This document shows positions 23,130 through 34,936 of a stretch of 64,000 nucleotides of DNA, one piece after another; positions within the stretch are counted from its first letter, which is position 1; the number at the start of each line of letters is the position of its first letter. A model generated the notes under the pieces. It saw nothing but the letters and a program-made list of their open reading frames with translations, did no database searches and was not told where the DNA came from. Made by a program: the position numbers and the translations under genes. Origin of the DNA: Dipteris shenzhenensis (taxonomy: Eukaryota; Polypodiophyta; Polypodiopsida; Gleicheniales); NCBI GenBank assembly GCA_047967505.1, contig CM106541.1, one strand, 5' to 3'.

Positions 23130-23695
23130 TATAAGAGGTGGGCATTGCACATATGCCAACATTCTAAAGGTCTACCATTTCTCTGACATTATAAACATTG
23201 TTTGGCATAATAGAATGCATCTCTGAACAGAGTTGGCCACCATAAGCCTACTTGTATTACTTTCTTGCCCATGATATCTCTTGAGAAATGGCGTGCTACA
23301 ATTCCCTAATGAACTTCTGATAGTATAGCTTGTTTCATCTTTTGATTACCTAATCTATGCCTCTTTTGTATAAAAATCATGCAATAATAAGAAATGATTT
23401 GCTTCAAAATGTTAGCTTTTTTCTTAGATACTTAGATATGTTTTAATAAACCATCAGTCATAAAAAGGAGCATCTGATCATACTGGTTGTCATAGCTGAG
23501 TGAATGAATCTAAAACTATTAATTGCATGGGTTGACACTACCACATTTTGTGCCTTCCAATGTAATTCTATAGTCTAGGATTTTCCTAGAGAATTCTATA
23601 GTCTAGGATTTTGCTAGAGTTGCCTTGGAGACATACTAGCCTAAGAGAAATGTAAAACTAAGAAGAATAGGGTAGCAAGAGGTAGAAATGGTAGA
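23130..23695. other. no recognisable gene
   Basis: AT-rich sequence between copia 2 and the A-rich repeats. Only a short local duplication (TAGAGAATTCTATAGTCTAGG region, 23560-23620) is visible. Confidence 0.55.
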
Positions 23696-24030
23696 GAGAA
23701 TAAATAAAACTATCAAAAATGCAAAAATACTAATGCCGAAAAGAATGCAAAAATGGAGAAATACGAAAAAGAATGCAAAAATGTGGAAGAGAATGCGCAA
23801 ATGCAAAAGACAATGCAAAAATATAAAAATGCAGAAAAGAATGTGGAAATGCGAAAAAGAACGTGGAAATGCGGAAAAGAATGTGGAAATGCAAAAAAGA
23901 ACGCAAAAATGCAGAAATGTGGACATGCAGAAAAGAGAGAAAGAGAGGAAGAGGGAAAATAGAGTAAGAGGGAAAACAGAGTAAGGGAGGAAGAGAGATA
24001 GAGAGGAAGAGAGAAAGAGAGGAACAAGCA
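23696..24030. repeat. GAATGCAAAAAT degenerate repeat grading into GA tract
   Basis: About 20 imperfect 11-12-bp units of the type GAATGCAAAAAT or GAATGTGGAAATGC run from 23696 to 23930, then become GAGAGAGGAAGAG purine tract to 24030. Open frames here are low-complexity artefacts. Confidence 0.85.
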
Positions 24031-24179
24031 TCAGATCAATGCTTGAGGCCTACATGAGGGACAAGCATTTGGATCTAATCACTAAACATTGTTTGCATGC
24101 AAATCTTTGTCTTCCTTTCTAGTGAAGAGATTCTAAATGCTTGTTCCATCATGTAGACCTATGCATGCTCTATTCTTAC

Positions 24180-24334
24180 GAAAGAGAAGAGGGAAAGAGA
24201 GAAAAAAAGAAAGGAAAGAGAGGAGAAAAGAAAACAAGAGAGGAGAAGAAAAAGAGAGAAGAGAGGAGAGAAAGAGAGAGGAGAGGAGAGAAAGAGGGAA
24301 AGAAAGAGTGAGAGGAGAAAGAAAGAGGGAAGAG
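24180..24334. repeat. homopurine GA tract abutting LTR fragment
   Basis: The plus strand is almost only A and G and ends directly at the LTR fragment beginning at 24335. Confidence 0.9.
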
Positions 24335-24690
24335 TATTGGATATCAATGCCCCACTCTCATGTAACTTCGTGGGAACTAGCTAACTCTACTTGTGAGCCC
24401 CCCTATATGAGGAGAAGGCATTTGACTAGCTAGGTTCCCAATAGGTCCTAGTTTAGACACCAGATGGAGGCCACTCGTGGTTTGATGGCTAGACGTCTTC
24501 GTATAGAGTTGGCACACTACCAATGAGGCTACATACTGGTGCGGGAAGTTATCCCATTACTGACCACATTGAGGGAAGATGGAGCATTTCTTGGGGCAGC
24601 CAATTCTTGGGCTACAGGGCCCGCTTGGGGCACCAAATTATCCCAGATGGCTCTGGGCTAAACGGAGAACGTAGGTCAGTTGCTCTATGG
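24335..24690 (+). repeat. copia 1-type LTR fragment
   Basis: The sequence from GGATATCAATGCCCCACTCT to GTCAGTTGCTCTATGG aligns with the outer half of the copia 1 LTR (14287 down to about 13920) in inverted orientation relative to that copy. Shared blocks include TATGAGGAGAAGGCATTTGA and GATGGAGCATTTCT. The inner half is missing and purine tracts begin on both sides. Confidence 0.87.
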
Positions 24691-25543
24691 AGAAAAAGAG
24701 AGAAGAAAAGGAGAAAAAAAAGAAGAGGTGAAGGAGAAAAGAAAAAGGAGAGGAGAAGGAAAGAGAGGGGAAGGAGAAAAGAAAAGAAGAGAGGAAATAG
24801 AAAGAGGGAAAAGAGGAAGAGAGAAGACAAGAAGAGAGGAAGATGGAGAGAGGAAGAGAGGAAGAGAGGAATGGGAAAGAGGAGAAAGAAAGAAAGAGAG
24901 AAGGAAAAGGGAAAGAGGAAGAGGAGAGGAAATAGGGAACGAGAGAAAGGGAAAAGAAGAGGGAAGAGAGAAAAGAGGAAGAGGAGAGGAAAGAGGGCAA
25001 CATAGAAAGAAATAAAGGGGAGAGAGGCAAAAGAGGATGAGGGAAAAAGAAGAGGGAAAAGAGGAACAGGGAAAGAGGAGAGAGAAAGAGAGAAAGAAAG
25101 AAAGGAAAGAGAGGAAAAAGAGGGGAAAAGAGATAGGAAAGACAGAAAGAGAGGATAAAAGGGGAAAAGAAAAGAAGAGGGGAAGGAGAAAAGAAAACAA
25201 TGGACAGAAGAAGAAAAGAGAGGGGAAGCAGAAAAGAAAAGAAGAAAGGGGATAGAAAGGGGCAGAGCAAAAAGAAAGAGGGAAAAGATGAAGACTAGGG
25301 AAGAGAGGAAGAGAGGAAGAGGGAGGAGGAAGAGAGGAAAGGGAAAGAGGAAGCGGAGAGAAAGAGGAAAGAGGAAGAGGAGAGGAAAGAGGGAAAGAGA
25401 GAAAGGGAAAGAAAGAGGGAAGAGAAAAATACAAAGAGAGGAAAGAGGGAAAGAGAGAAAGAAAGAATGGAAAGAGAGGAAAAAGGGGGGCAGGGAAAGA
25501 GAGAAAGAAAGAAAGGAAAGAGGGTAAAAAGAGGGAAAAAGAA
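24691..25543. repeat. homopurine GA tract, 0.85 kb
   Basis: Plus strand is nearly pure A and G with GGAAAGAGGAAGAGGAGAGG-type units. Overlapping open frames of up to about 300 codons on the minus strand encode only Ser, Leu, Phe and Pro and are not genes. Confidence 0.95.
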
Positions 25544-25564
25544 CACATAATTACATTAAATGGT

Positions 25565-27715
25565 TTTTTCAATTTGCATAGGACTTGCAATTACTTACTT
25601 GGAGTCCTATGCAAAGTATGATACCCATTGGGCATGGTTTGGAAAACATATTTCCTTGATTTTTACCATGCATCATGCATAACTGTTGAAAAACATGCAT
25701 CGGTGTGCTTCTAACCATGCAAATGGTACCTGATAGATATGACACTTTGCATACTCCTTGAACTTACCTAGTTTAAAGTTTGTGCAAAGTATGATACCCA
25801 TCAAATATCATTTTCATGATTTGGAAAGCATATTTCCTTGATTTTCACCATCCATCATGCATGACCGTTGAAAAACATGCATTGGTGTGCTTCTAACCAT
25901 GCAAATGATATCCTATTACTATGACAATTTGCAAAAGCCTTGGAATTACCGAGTTTAAGGCATTTGCAAACTGTGATATCCATAGGATATCATTTGCATT
26001 GTTTGGAAAACATATTTTCTTGATTTTCACCATGCATCATGCATTACCATTGAAAAACATATTTTCTTGATTTTCACCATGCATCATGCATTACCATTGA
26101 AAAACATACACCGCCTTCTAGACATGCAAATGATATATAATGGGAATTATAATTTATATAGTACTTAAAAAACATAATTTTAAGTCCTATGCAAGGTATG
26201 ACACCCATCGGATATCATTTGTATAATTGGAAAGCATATTTCCTTGATTTTCACCATGCATCATGCTTGAGTATTGGAAAACATGCATCGGTGTGCTTCT
26301 AGAAATGCAAATGATATACGATGGGTATGATACTTTGAAAATCACTTAAACATTCTTATTTTAAGGTGTGTGCAAATTATTATACCCATCGTATATCATT
26401 TTCATGGTTTGGAATGCATATCTCCTTGATTTTCACCATGCATCATACATGATCGTTGAAAAACATGCATCGGTGTGCTTCTAACTAAGAAAATGATACA
26501 TGATGGGTATAAAACTTTTCACAGACCTTGAAACTACTTATTTTAAGACTTGTGCAAAGCAATATATCCATCAGATATCATTTTCATGGTTTGGAAAGCA
26601 TATATCCTTTATTTTTCCATGCATCATGCATGACCATTGAAAAACATGCATCGGTGTGGTTCTAGCCATGCAAATGCTATTTGATGGGTATTATACTTTG
26701 TACAATCATTAAAATAAATTATTTTAAGTCTTTTTTAAAGTATGAAACCAATCAGATATCATTTACATGGTTTGGAAAGCACATGTCCATGATTTTCACC
26801 GTGCATCATGCCTGACCATTGGAAAACATGCATCAGTGTGTATCTAGCCATGAAGATGATATCCGATGGGTATGATACTTTCAATAGGATTTAAACATAC
26901 TTAGTTTAAGTCCTTTATAAAGGATTATACCCATCGGATATCCTTTGCATGGTTGGGAAAGCATATTTCCTTGATTTTCACCATGCATCATGCTTGAGCA
27001 TTGAAAAAGATGCATCGGTGTGCTTCTAGCCTTGCAAATGATATCCGATGGATATGAAACTTTTCAAATGCCTTACATTTTAAGGCATGTGCAAAGAATC
27101 ATACCCATCGTATATCATTTTTATGGTTTGGAAAGCATATTTCCTTGATTTTCGCCATACATCACACATGACCATTGGAAAACATGTATTAGTGTGCTTC
27201 TAGTCCATAAAAATGATAACTGATGGGTATGAAACTTTGCAGAAGCCTTGAGATTACTTATTTCAAGGCATGTACAAATTATGATACCCATTAGATATTA
27301 TTTTCATGGTTTGGAAAGAGTATTTCCTTGATTGTCATCATGCATCATACATGACTGTTCAAATACATGCATTGGCATTCTTCTAGCCATGAAAATGATA
27401 ATCAATGGGTATCATACTTTGTACAATCATTAAAATAAAATTTTTAAGGCCTGTGCAAAGTATGAAACTCATTGGATATCAGTTACATGGTTTGGAAAGC
27501 ATATGTCCTTGATTTTCACCATGCATCATGCTTGAACATTGGAAAAGATGCATCGATGTGCTTCTAGCCATGCAAATGATATCCTATGATACTTTGAGTA
27601 GGACTTAAACATACTTAGTTTAATGATTGTGCAAATTATGGTTTGAAATCATATTTCCTCAATTCTCACCATGCGTCATGCATGACCGATGGGTATGACA
27701 TTATATAGGATAAGA
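25565..27715. repeat. ~181-bp satellite array, about 11.5 monomers
   Basis: The anchor GCAAAGTATGATACCCATC recurs near 25611, 25784, 25966, 26191, 26372, 26554, 26736, 26917, 27091, 27274, 27455 and 27630. Spacing is 173-183 bp except one 225-bp unit that contains an extra copy of a 47-bp piece (26006-26101). Each monomer has two inverted arms around the anchor: CAAATGATATCCGATGGGTA and its complement TACCCATCGGATATCATTTG, about 35 bp apart. The rest holds CATGCATCATGCATGACC and AACATGCATCGGTGTGCTTC. Monomers differ by roughly 10-20 percent by eye. Confidence 0.95.
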
Positions 27716-27743
27716 TTTGGTAAAGTTCTTGGGCCCATAGAAT

Positions 27744-28140
27744 TTAATATACTATGTGTTCCTAAACTCCTAAAAAAACCTTGTAAATAATGAAAGAGTA
27801 CTATAGAGTAATTTTCATGGATATTAGCATTAAAGAAGAGACAATTTAAAAGTATGTCAAGTTGTTAGAAAAGTAATTAATATACTATGTGTTCCTAAAC
27901 TCCGTAAAAAAACCTTGTAAATAACGAAAGAGTACTATAGAGTAATTTTCATGGATATTAGCATTTAAGAAGAGACAATTTAAAAGTATGCCAAGTTGTT
28001 AGAAAAGTAATTAATATACTATGTGTTCCTAAACTCCGTAAAAAAAACCTTGTAAATAACGAAAGAGTACTATAGAGTAATTTTCATGGATATTAGCAAT
28101 GAAGAAGAGACAATTTAAAAGTGTCAAGTTGCTAGTAATT
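27744..28140. repeat. 134-bp tandem repeat, 3 copies
   Basis: Units begin near 27751, 27884 and 28018 with ACTATGTGTTCCTAAACTCC and continue through AGAGTACTATAGAGTAATTT. The first two are almost identical; the third loses its end. The array starts about 30 bp after the satellite. Confidence 0.93.
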
Positions 28141-29900
28141 AACAAGGGTGTGTCATGAAAGGATACCTTACTATTTTGGTACACAGCCAATTTAGGTAGA
28201 GGCACAAACAAATTAATAATTCTTCTAGATTTGATACATTTAGGCTACATGGAATATGCACAAGCAAGAAGTAACAATGGTTCATTATATTATCCCACTC
28301 TCGTTAATGTTTACAACAAATATTCTTGGGTCATTTATCCTAGATGTGAGGCTGTGACATTGGTTTTTCATACCCATGATGGGCATCAATAGTCAAAACA
28401 GGATCTAAATTGGTAGGAGTCTAAATTATAATGGTACAAAGATTACTACTAGGCATTATTGCATTTAGAGTAGCATAAGACTTTGTTTTAGAGACACTAT
28501 CCCTTTTTTAACCATAGCATAAGCAAATATATTTCAAATAGGGTAAGGTCTGTACCATGAATTTCATAATAATTTGTGTTCTTGTGATGATAAATACATT
28601 CTCTTAATAAACTTGTTGCATTGTGTATAAACCATGGAACTTCATCATCATTGTTTTGTCCTTGATGACAAATCTTCTCTTGAACTTATGACTAATCTAC
28701 TTCTATTTCCATACTTTCCATTGTGATATTCATCACAATTTTGACCTTGTTGTTGATTTGCATAATGATTTTGAATGTGAATATGTCCAAGATAATTTCC
28801 TCTAAAATTTCTTAGTGTTGTACTAAAATTTTTAATTACACTATTTTATTTTGTAATGACTTTCATATTGTCTAATCTTGTAATTATAATTGCACTGAAT
28901 ATTTGCAAACCTATTTGAAGGGATACACCTTTGTTGAAGTGATACTCTATGAGATGAAGTTCATTTATTTTCCTTGTTTGAATTTTGCTACTAGTTTATG
29001 TTGGTGTTGCTACTATCCTCTTCATCTTGATGATAATTTTCTCTACCTCCACCTCCGCTACAAGATTTTGCATCAAATCCTCATAACCATTGACAATAAA
29101 CTCTTCAAACTTCCTTTTTTCTCTACTTTTTGCAAGTTATTATCATTCCTAACCCTTGGAACATAATCATGAGTTATTTGGGCTAATCTAAATCCAAGCC
29201 ACTTTTGATGACCAGTTGGATGTCATTTCATCCCTCTTAAATTTCACCCTGGATCTCAGAAAGCTCACATGAGGACCTTGTAAGAACTTAAGTAACCCAT
29301 GAAGACTCAAAAGGCCTCCTGGGAGACTTCATGAGAATCAAAAGACCTCGTGAGATTGAAGGACTTTGTGAGGATGAAAACTCTTGACAAGTGGATTCAT
29401 AGCCTTAAAGACAGTCTTGTCTTTTTCCTCCTAAGGGAATCCAAAGTCAAAAGGCAATTTATATGGATATGAATATGATTTTGAAGGAATTTTGAAATGG
29501 ATGGGGTTTGATTGGAAAAATAAAGGTATTTACAAGGCTGCTTAGTATCCTCATAATGTTATACAATTATCTAATAGTTTGCAACATTAGATACCTCAAC
29601 CATACATTAAAAATATTCAACAAATAAGCTATAGAATCCTTAATTTGAAGTCGTGTAGCTAGAAATTCGAAATCTACTTTAGTACTATCTTTATCTATGA
29701 TCCACACATGAATGGAAATGCAAGTTTGAAGTGTTAAGATGAAAAATATTATAATATTCCCTCACAAATTATTCCAAAATGGCGTCATTTTATAAACAAA
29801 CTAGTAGGTAATCATCTCTTTTAGGAATACATGTCTAGTCTCCATTTAACTTTAGTAATGTCTGAAACGACTCTTATTTACTTAGAGTTGCCTATATAAT
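28141..29900. other. AT-rich, no recognisable gene
   Basis: Only short open frames with frequent stops on both strands. A small repeat CTCACAAGGACCTTGTAAG-like cluster lies near 29240-29400 (GACTTCATGAGAATC, GACCTCGTGAGATTG). Nothing further can be supported. Confidence 0.5.
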
Positions 29901-31250
29901 CCTAGATAACAAAGGTAAATGTGGTATATATGTTTTCAATAAATGAATGTACTTATTCTTTGAGAAGAAAAGTACCAGAGGTGACTTTCCAATTGCTAGG
30001 TGCTAGTTGAATTTGTCCTTCAATAATGTAAGCGGCTTGCCATGTATGAACTACATTGTCCCCAAAATACCATACCATTTGACCACATATACCTTGAGGT
30101 TTCTTGATTCAGGTGAACAAGGATGGGGAAAGAATTCCAATTTTTGAACTCCCTTTTGAATTGATGAGCTTATTTCATTTTCCCACCTTCCTACCAAGGT
30201 ATACTTGACAAAACGAGCTTGACTTCACTTAGGCGGCGTATGACAAACTGCCCAATCTATTTCATGAATGTTATCTTTAGTAACAATGAAAGTGTCCTCC
30301 TCTATCTCTTTAGGGAACGCTGTAGTGTTTCCACCCACTCTGGATCCTTAGAATGGTATAAATGAACTTCTCTTACTTGAGTATCCACATTTTGGCCTAT
30401 GACTATCATTTGGAGGTATTGGGATTTGCATGGATTCTATCCTTCATGTATGCACCATCTCATTATCTCCATCATCAAAGCTTTAATTTTCTTTTGCACC
30501 AATGCCATTTTCCACCTCATTTATCAAGTCAACCACCACTTTTGCACTATAACTCTTTTGCCTAGCTGATGCTACCCTTTTCTCAAGAATGTACAAATTA
30601 GGACCCCTTCGAATAAATTTTCCCTCAAGGAATGGAGTGTATGTAGATGTTTGCAATATAGAATTGGAAAGGTCACTCATGCATGCATCATAAACACTAA
30701 TATATTTTACATTTGTTGTTGCTACCAACCAACTTCCATGTATGGATTCTAGAGGTTGGTACAAGGCACCCAAAGCTTATTGTGACTTTGCATAGCCTTC
30801 AAAGAAAGCAAATAACATTAAAACAACAATAATAAGAAGCTTACAAAGAAATCTCAATTTTGTGAATGAAGAAAAATACCAAAGAACTACTTTGAACTAA
30901 ATTACCTCTATCATGTATTGACCCTAATACGATACGCATGCATGCCACCACATTGACCATGCTTCAAGACTTGTAATTTCCTTTTCATTTTCATGACTAG
31001 TTAAGCTCCACCACTCTTGTAGATGGTTCATTTCAATGTTAGTTGCATATCTTGTTTGTGAATCTTTCCATTGTCTACATATTTGTCTAAAATACTCTTG
31101 GTGATGAGGAGAAATGCAAGATTTGGCATGTTTATGAAGACTCTTCTCCCAAAAGAAAAACATCAACATTCTCGAAACTCCATAACATTGTCAAGACTAC
31201 CACTAAATATAGTTCTTACAACCCACCAATTTTCTTGGTCCTCATTTGAC
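29900..31250 (-). pseudogene. unrecognised coding-like remnant
   Basis: The minus strand shows protein-like stretches separated by stops: YISVYDACMSDLSNSILQ and GKFIRRGPNLYILEKRVA inside an open frame at 30483-30773, then TAFPKEIEEDTFIVTKDNIH near 30260-30330, and YVVKWYGILGTM near 30050-30100. Residue use is balanced, unlike the low-complexity frames elsewhere. I do not recognise the family. It may be a decayed host gene or a transposon protein. A second segment, MDAKAQFKGFMSNEDQENWW, lies near 31225-31285 on the same strand. Confidence 0.4.
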
Positions 31251-31879
31251 ATAAATCCTTTAAACTGGGCTTTTGCATCCATGTTTCTTCACATCACTTG
31301 ATTAAGCATCTCCCAAAAGAGGACTTGGGCTTAAGTATCCTCAACCTTGAAAGCACATATATAAATTATTTGGATCTAGTGAATGAAAGGATTCTATACA
31401 TGATAAGACATGGTTGTCTCATCTTTCATCCTCTTCACAAAGTTAAAAACGACCCAAGACTCTCCAAGATCTACACCTGGGAACATGTTATTTACCAAAT
31501 CCACCCTGATCCTAGGTGGCCTCTTGTTGACATCTTGAAGACATAACATCTATGATCTTTCAAAAGAGGTGAAGTCAACTTGACCAAGAAAGATTGCACT
31601 CTAAATGAATTCGTACACACTATATCTTTTTAGGTACAAAATCCCCTCAATCCCATCTATAGTGTTTGTGAACTCTATTTTGTTTTTTTGAATCAATTTA
31701 CATATTGTAAAACACCAATGCATTGTGTGTTAGTAATTAATGACACAAAAGAGAACATAAGAGATTCAAATAGATTATTGTAAGTTACCGTTTTTCTCAC
31801 TCAATGGAGACAATGACTCAATCAAGTCATTGAATTCATCATCTATCATTTCTTGTCCTTGTTGTTGAATATCATTTTT

Positions 31880-33003
31880 TAGGCTTGAATGATATTCATA
31901 GACTTTCAGGTTATACCCTATCCAACACGATGCAAGTGATTACCCAAATGGATAATACAATGTGTGTATCTTCTGCCAACTTTCTCATTTGGAAAACAAA
32001 GAACCATTTGACATGGACAAGACTTGAACAAGAAGCCTCACAAATAGGAGGGATCTTACAATGTATGCACACAATTGTTCCAATAGATTTTGTGTCCATG
32101 CCAGCTTAACAAAGATTTGGTAGCCATCCTTGACATTTCTCTTGATTAAAAATTCCATTCCTAACAAGAAAAGAACATGAGAAATTGCAACATTTCAGAT
32201 GACCTACACAATATTTTTGACATACCACCCCAACAAAGGAATGTATATTTGTTGATATTGCATTTGTCCGAGAACTATCCAAACATGGCCATCATACTTT
32301 AATTATGTGACTGTTGTCTGTATTTCAAATGTCTTAAATGGAAGTTCAAACAGAACATCACCATCAAATGTAGAAGGCAACTCTGCAACTAAAATATAAG
32401 ATATGACCCTTTCAAGATCTTGTCATAGTGTCATTTTAATGTGGATAATTGCTTGATGAGTTTCACCACACTTGCATCTAAATGCTAGGTAGGTTTCAAG
32501 TGAAGGCCCTAAAAGGAAAACCAAATCATCCTCCTCATCACAGCAACATGAAATGGTCATTTCTTGCTACTCATTGATTGTATGACAACCTCACAATTCT
32601 TGCTAATCATTGATTGAATGACAACCTTAGAATTGGATGATCTTGTCATTGTGAAATACTATTTGTTGATATTGCATCTGTTCGAGATCTATCCAAACAT
32701 GGCCATCATATTTTAATTATGTGACTCTTGTCCATATTTCAAATGTCTTAAATGGAAGTTCAAACAAAACATCACCATCAAATGTAGAAGGTAACTCTGC
32801 AACTAAAATATAAGTTGTGACCCTTTCAAGATCTTGTCATAATGTCATTTTAATGTGGATAATTGCCTGATGAGTTTCACCACACTTGCATCTAAATGCT
32901 GGGTAGGTTGCAAGGATGAAGGTCCTAAAAGGAAAACCAAATCATCCTCCTCATCACAGCAACATGAAATGGTCATTTCTTGCTACTCATTGATTGAATG
33001 ACA
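31880..33003 (-). pseudogene. unrecognised coding-like remnant with duplication
   Basis: The minus strand includes CIHCKIPPICEASCSSLVHV and KWFFVFQMRKLAED at 31990-32090, with a short Cys/His-rich pattern (Cys-x2-Cys then Cys-x3-Cys), followed by HCIIHLGNHLHRVG in another frame. Further upstream, repeated units encode TYILVAELPSTFDGDVLFEL. This could be a plant transposon protein with a zinc-binding N-terminus, but I cannot name it. Stops and frameshifts interrupt it. Confidence 0.4.
32248..33003. repeat. 414-bp tandem duplication
   Basis: The segment beginning TTTGTTGATATTGCAT at 32248 is repeated from 32662, with about 95 percent identity by eye over the shared part to TTGATTGAATGAC. A few bases and one short insertion differ. 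Confidence 0.93.
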
Positions 33004-33407
33004 GTACCACATCTTCTATGGTTCTATCCATGCTCTAGGCTTTTGATCTAGAGGATTTCTCAGATGTTATGCTTTCGTTTCCCAAATACCACCTTTGGGA
33101 GACTTTTTTGGATTTTTGGCAAATGTCCCACTCCAGTACGATCTTACTCCTTTCTCCTTCATTGGGTTCGATACAGGGCTCTTTGGACTTTTTGGATTGC
33201 ACATAATTTGGCATATTTGTAACAACAGTTCACTCAGCCCTATGAGTTCTTCAGAATCTATTTATGATGCCTGTAAGGATGGTGACCTGGACAGGACTTG
33301 CTTGGAGATAGTTTATTCTTGCTTTTGATGGAGACTCTTTGCTTTTGGAGAGACTCTTTGTATTACCTAACTTTGTAATATAAGCTACTCGAATTACCCA
33401 AAAAAAG

Positions 33408-33489
33408 TGTGTGTGTGCACGCGCATGCGTGTGCATGTGCATGTGCATGTGCATGTGCATGTGGGTGTGCATGTGTGTGTGTGTGTGTG

Positions 33490-33570
<81 letters not shown>
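33408..33570. repeat. compound microsatellite (ATGTGC/GT then GA)
   Basis: A GTGCATGTGCATGT run and (GT)n from 33408 to 33491 is followed by (GA)n from 33494 to 33570 with one interruption. Confidence 0.97.
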
Positions 33571-33574
<4 letters not shown>

Positions 33575-33589
33575 GCATACATAGCAAAA

Positions 33590-34000
33590 GAAGTGAAAAT
33601 ATGGTCCTATGATTACATAAATCTTGGAAAACAAATCCTTGAAGGAGATTACAAAGAGGGATTTTAGTTTATGTGCAACTACTTTGTGGAACTACAAAGT
33701 AAAGAAGGCTATAGGAATGGAAAGCCTTGTGCATGGAGTGCACATTTTTGTTTGCTTGACGTTCCCTCCTCTAGCTTTGTTCCAAGAATTTTATTTGATG
33801 GTGTGCCTGAGTGGAATCAACTCTCAAAGGATCTTGTGCATTACTCATTGGGTGTGGCAACAACAATCTTAGATGATGACAGGTGGATTGTTATCATGTG
33901 TGCACCCATGGGTATAGGTATGGTTGAAAGCTTCTCAAGAAAGGCAAGTTGGATATCAAAACAAGAATTTTTGTCCACCATGATGATTATTGAAATATGA
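33590..34000 (+). pseudogene. unrecognised protein-coding-like segment
   Basis: After the microsatellite a plus-strand frame reads WSYDYINLGKQILEGDY, a stop, then 109 codons including GKPCAWSAHFCLLDVPSSSF, RILFDGVPEWNQLSKDLVHY and TTILDDDRWIVIMCAPMG, ending at 34000. The composition and absence of stops over about 330 bp suggest real coding ancestry. I cannot assign a family. The single TAG near 33666 interrupts an otherwise continuous frame. Confidence 0.45.
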
Positions 34001-34728
34001 TAAGCATGTCACTCTGTGGGGTATGCACTCAACAAAACCTAGTGTCATTTTATGAATGTTTTCTTGATCACTGCCTAACCATGGATTCTGTGCATGTGTA
34101 ATTGATGTGACCTAGGTTGTTAATGGGTTTTATGTTTATTTGTGTCATTGAGTTGGTTTGAGGACTTCAACTTACATGGCACATGGAAAAATTGTGGCCA
34201 AGAAGTTGGGCATTCAAGAAGAGTCCACTATTCTTACACATCATATGCTTATTTCATGTAAAGCTAGAAAAAGTGACAAGAAACCTATGTGGAGAGGAGG
34301 TAGAGTGATATTTAATTGTTGGGTAATTGTTTTTGTGTTCGTACTATAAGGAATTATTTTGAAGATGAAATTGTATTGTATTCTGTTGTGAAGGTCTTGA
34401 GAAGGCTTCTTGCCTAGTTTTATACTTCATGGTGACTTTATACAGTGTTGGAAGCAATGTGGTGGAACTTGGAGCAGGAACTCGATCAGCACTAAGGGCT
34501 ACATTACATACGAAGAGGGCTTGTCTTGCAATATTCTCTTGAGGAGACCTTAAAGGGAGTGCTTTCCCAAGGACAGTGGAGTAGTGAAGTCATTGAAATA
34601 TTGAAATAAAGTGATTAGGGATAGGATGTCTTATAATAAAGTGAATCAGTTTTGGATGCTATCATATGCACCAAATGAAATCCACAAAAAGGTCTTGTAC
34701 ATGCACCCTCTACTTACCCAGTGCAATT

Positions 34729-34738
34729 TAAGAGGGGG
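34729..34738 (+). other. polypurine tract of a plus-strand LTR element
   Basis: AAGAGGGGG directly precedes TGTTAAGGATAG. This is the normal junction of an internal region with a 3' LTR. The internal region to its left is not recognisable. Confidence 0.6.
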
Positions 34739-34886
34739 TGTTAAGGATAGTGTAAATTGCACTATTTACATAGGCCACTAGGGGGGGCAAACCCTAACCC
34801 TAATCCTAACCCTAAGGGGTTCCCATGTATTTATTCATGTTTATGTTCAATACAACATAGTGTACAGTGTAGCTATCTCTTGTACA

Positions 34887-34936
<50 letters not shown>

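Noticed and set aside
24612-25590. Open frames of up to 301 codons in the second purine tract
   Set aside because: Same low-complexity artefact; no domain and no balanced residue use.
25565-27715. CRISPR-like array
   Set aside because: Repeats are ~181 bp, contiguous and diverged, with no short repeat-spacer alternation, and the DNA is plant nuclear.
33251-33612. Short frames rich in His/Met or Ser/Leu near 33.4 kb
   Set aside because: Pure translations of the GT and GA microsatellites.
34791-34816. Interstitial telomere (ancient chromosome fusion)
   Set aside because: Only three to four units, and the motif recurs in a similar LTR at 58648, so an LTR element is simpler.
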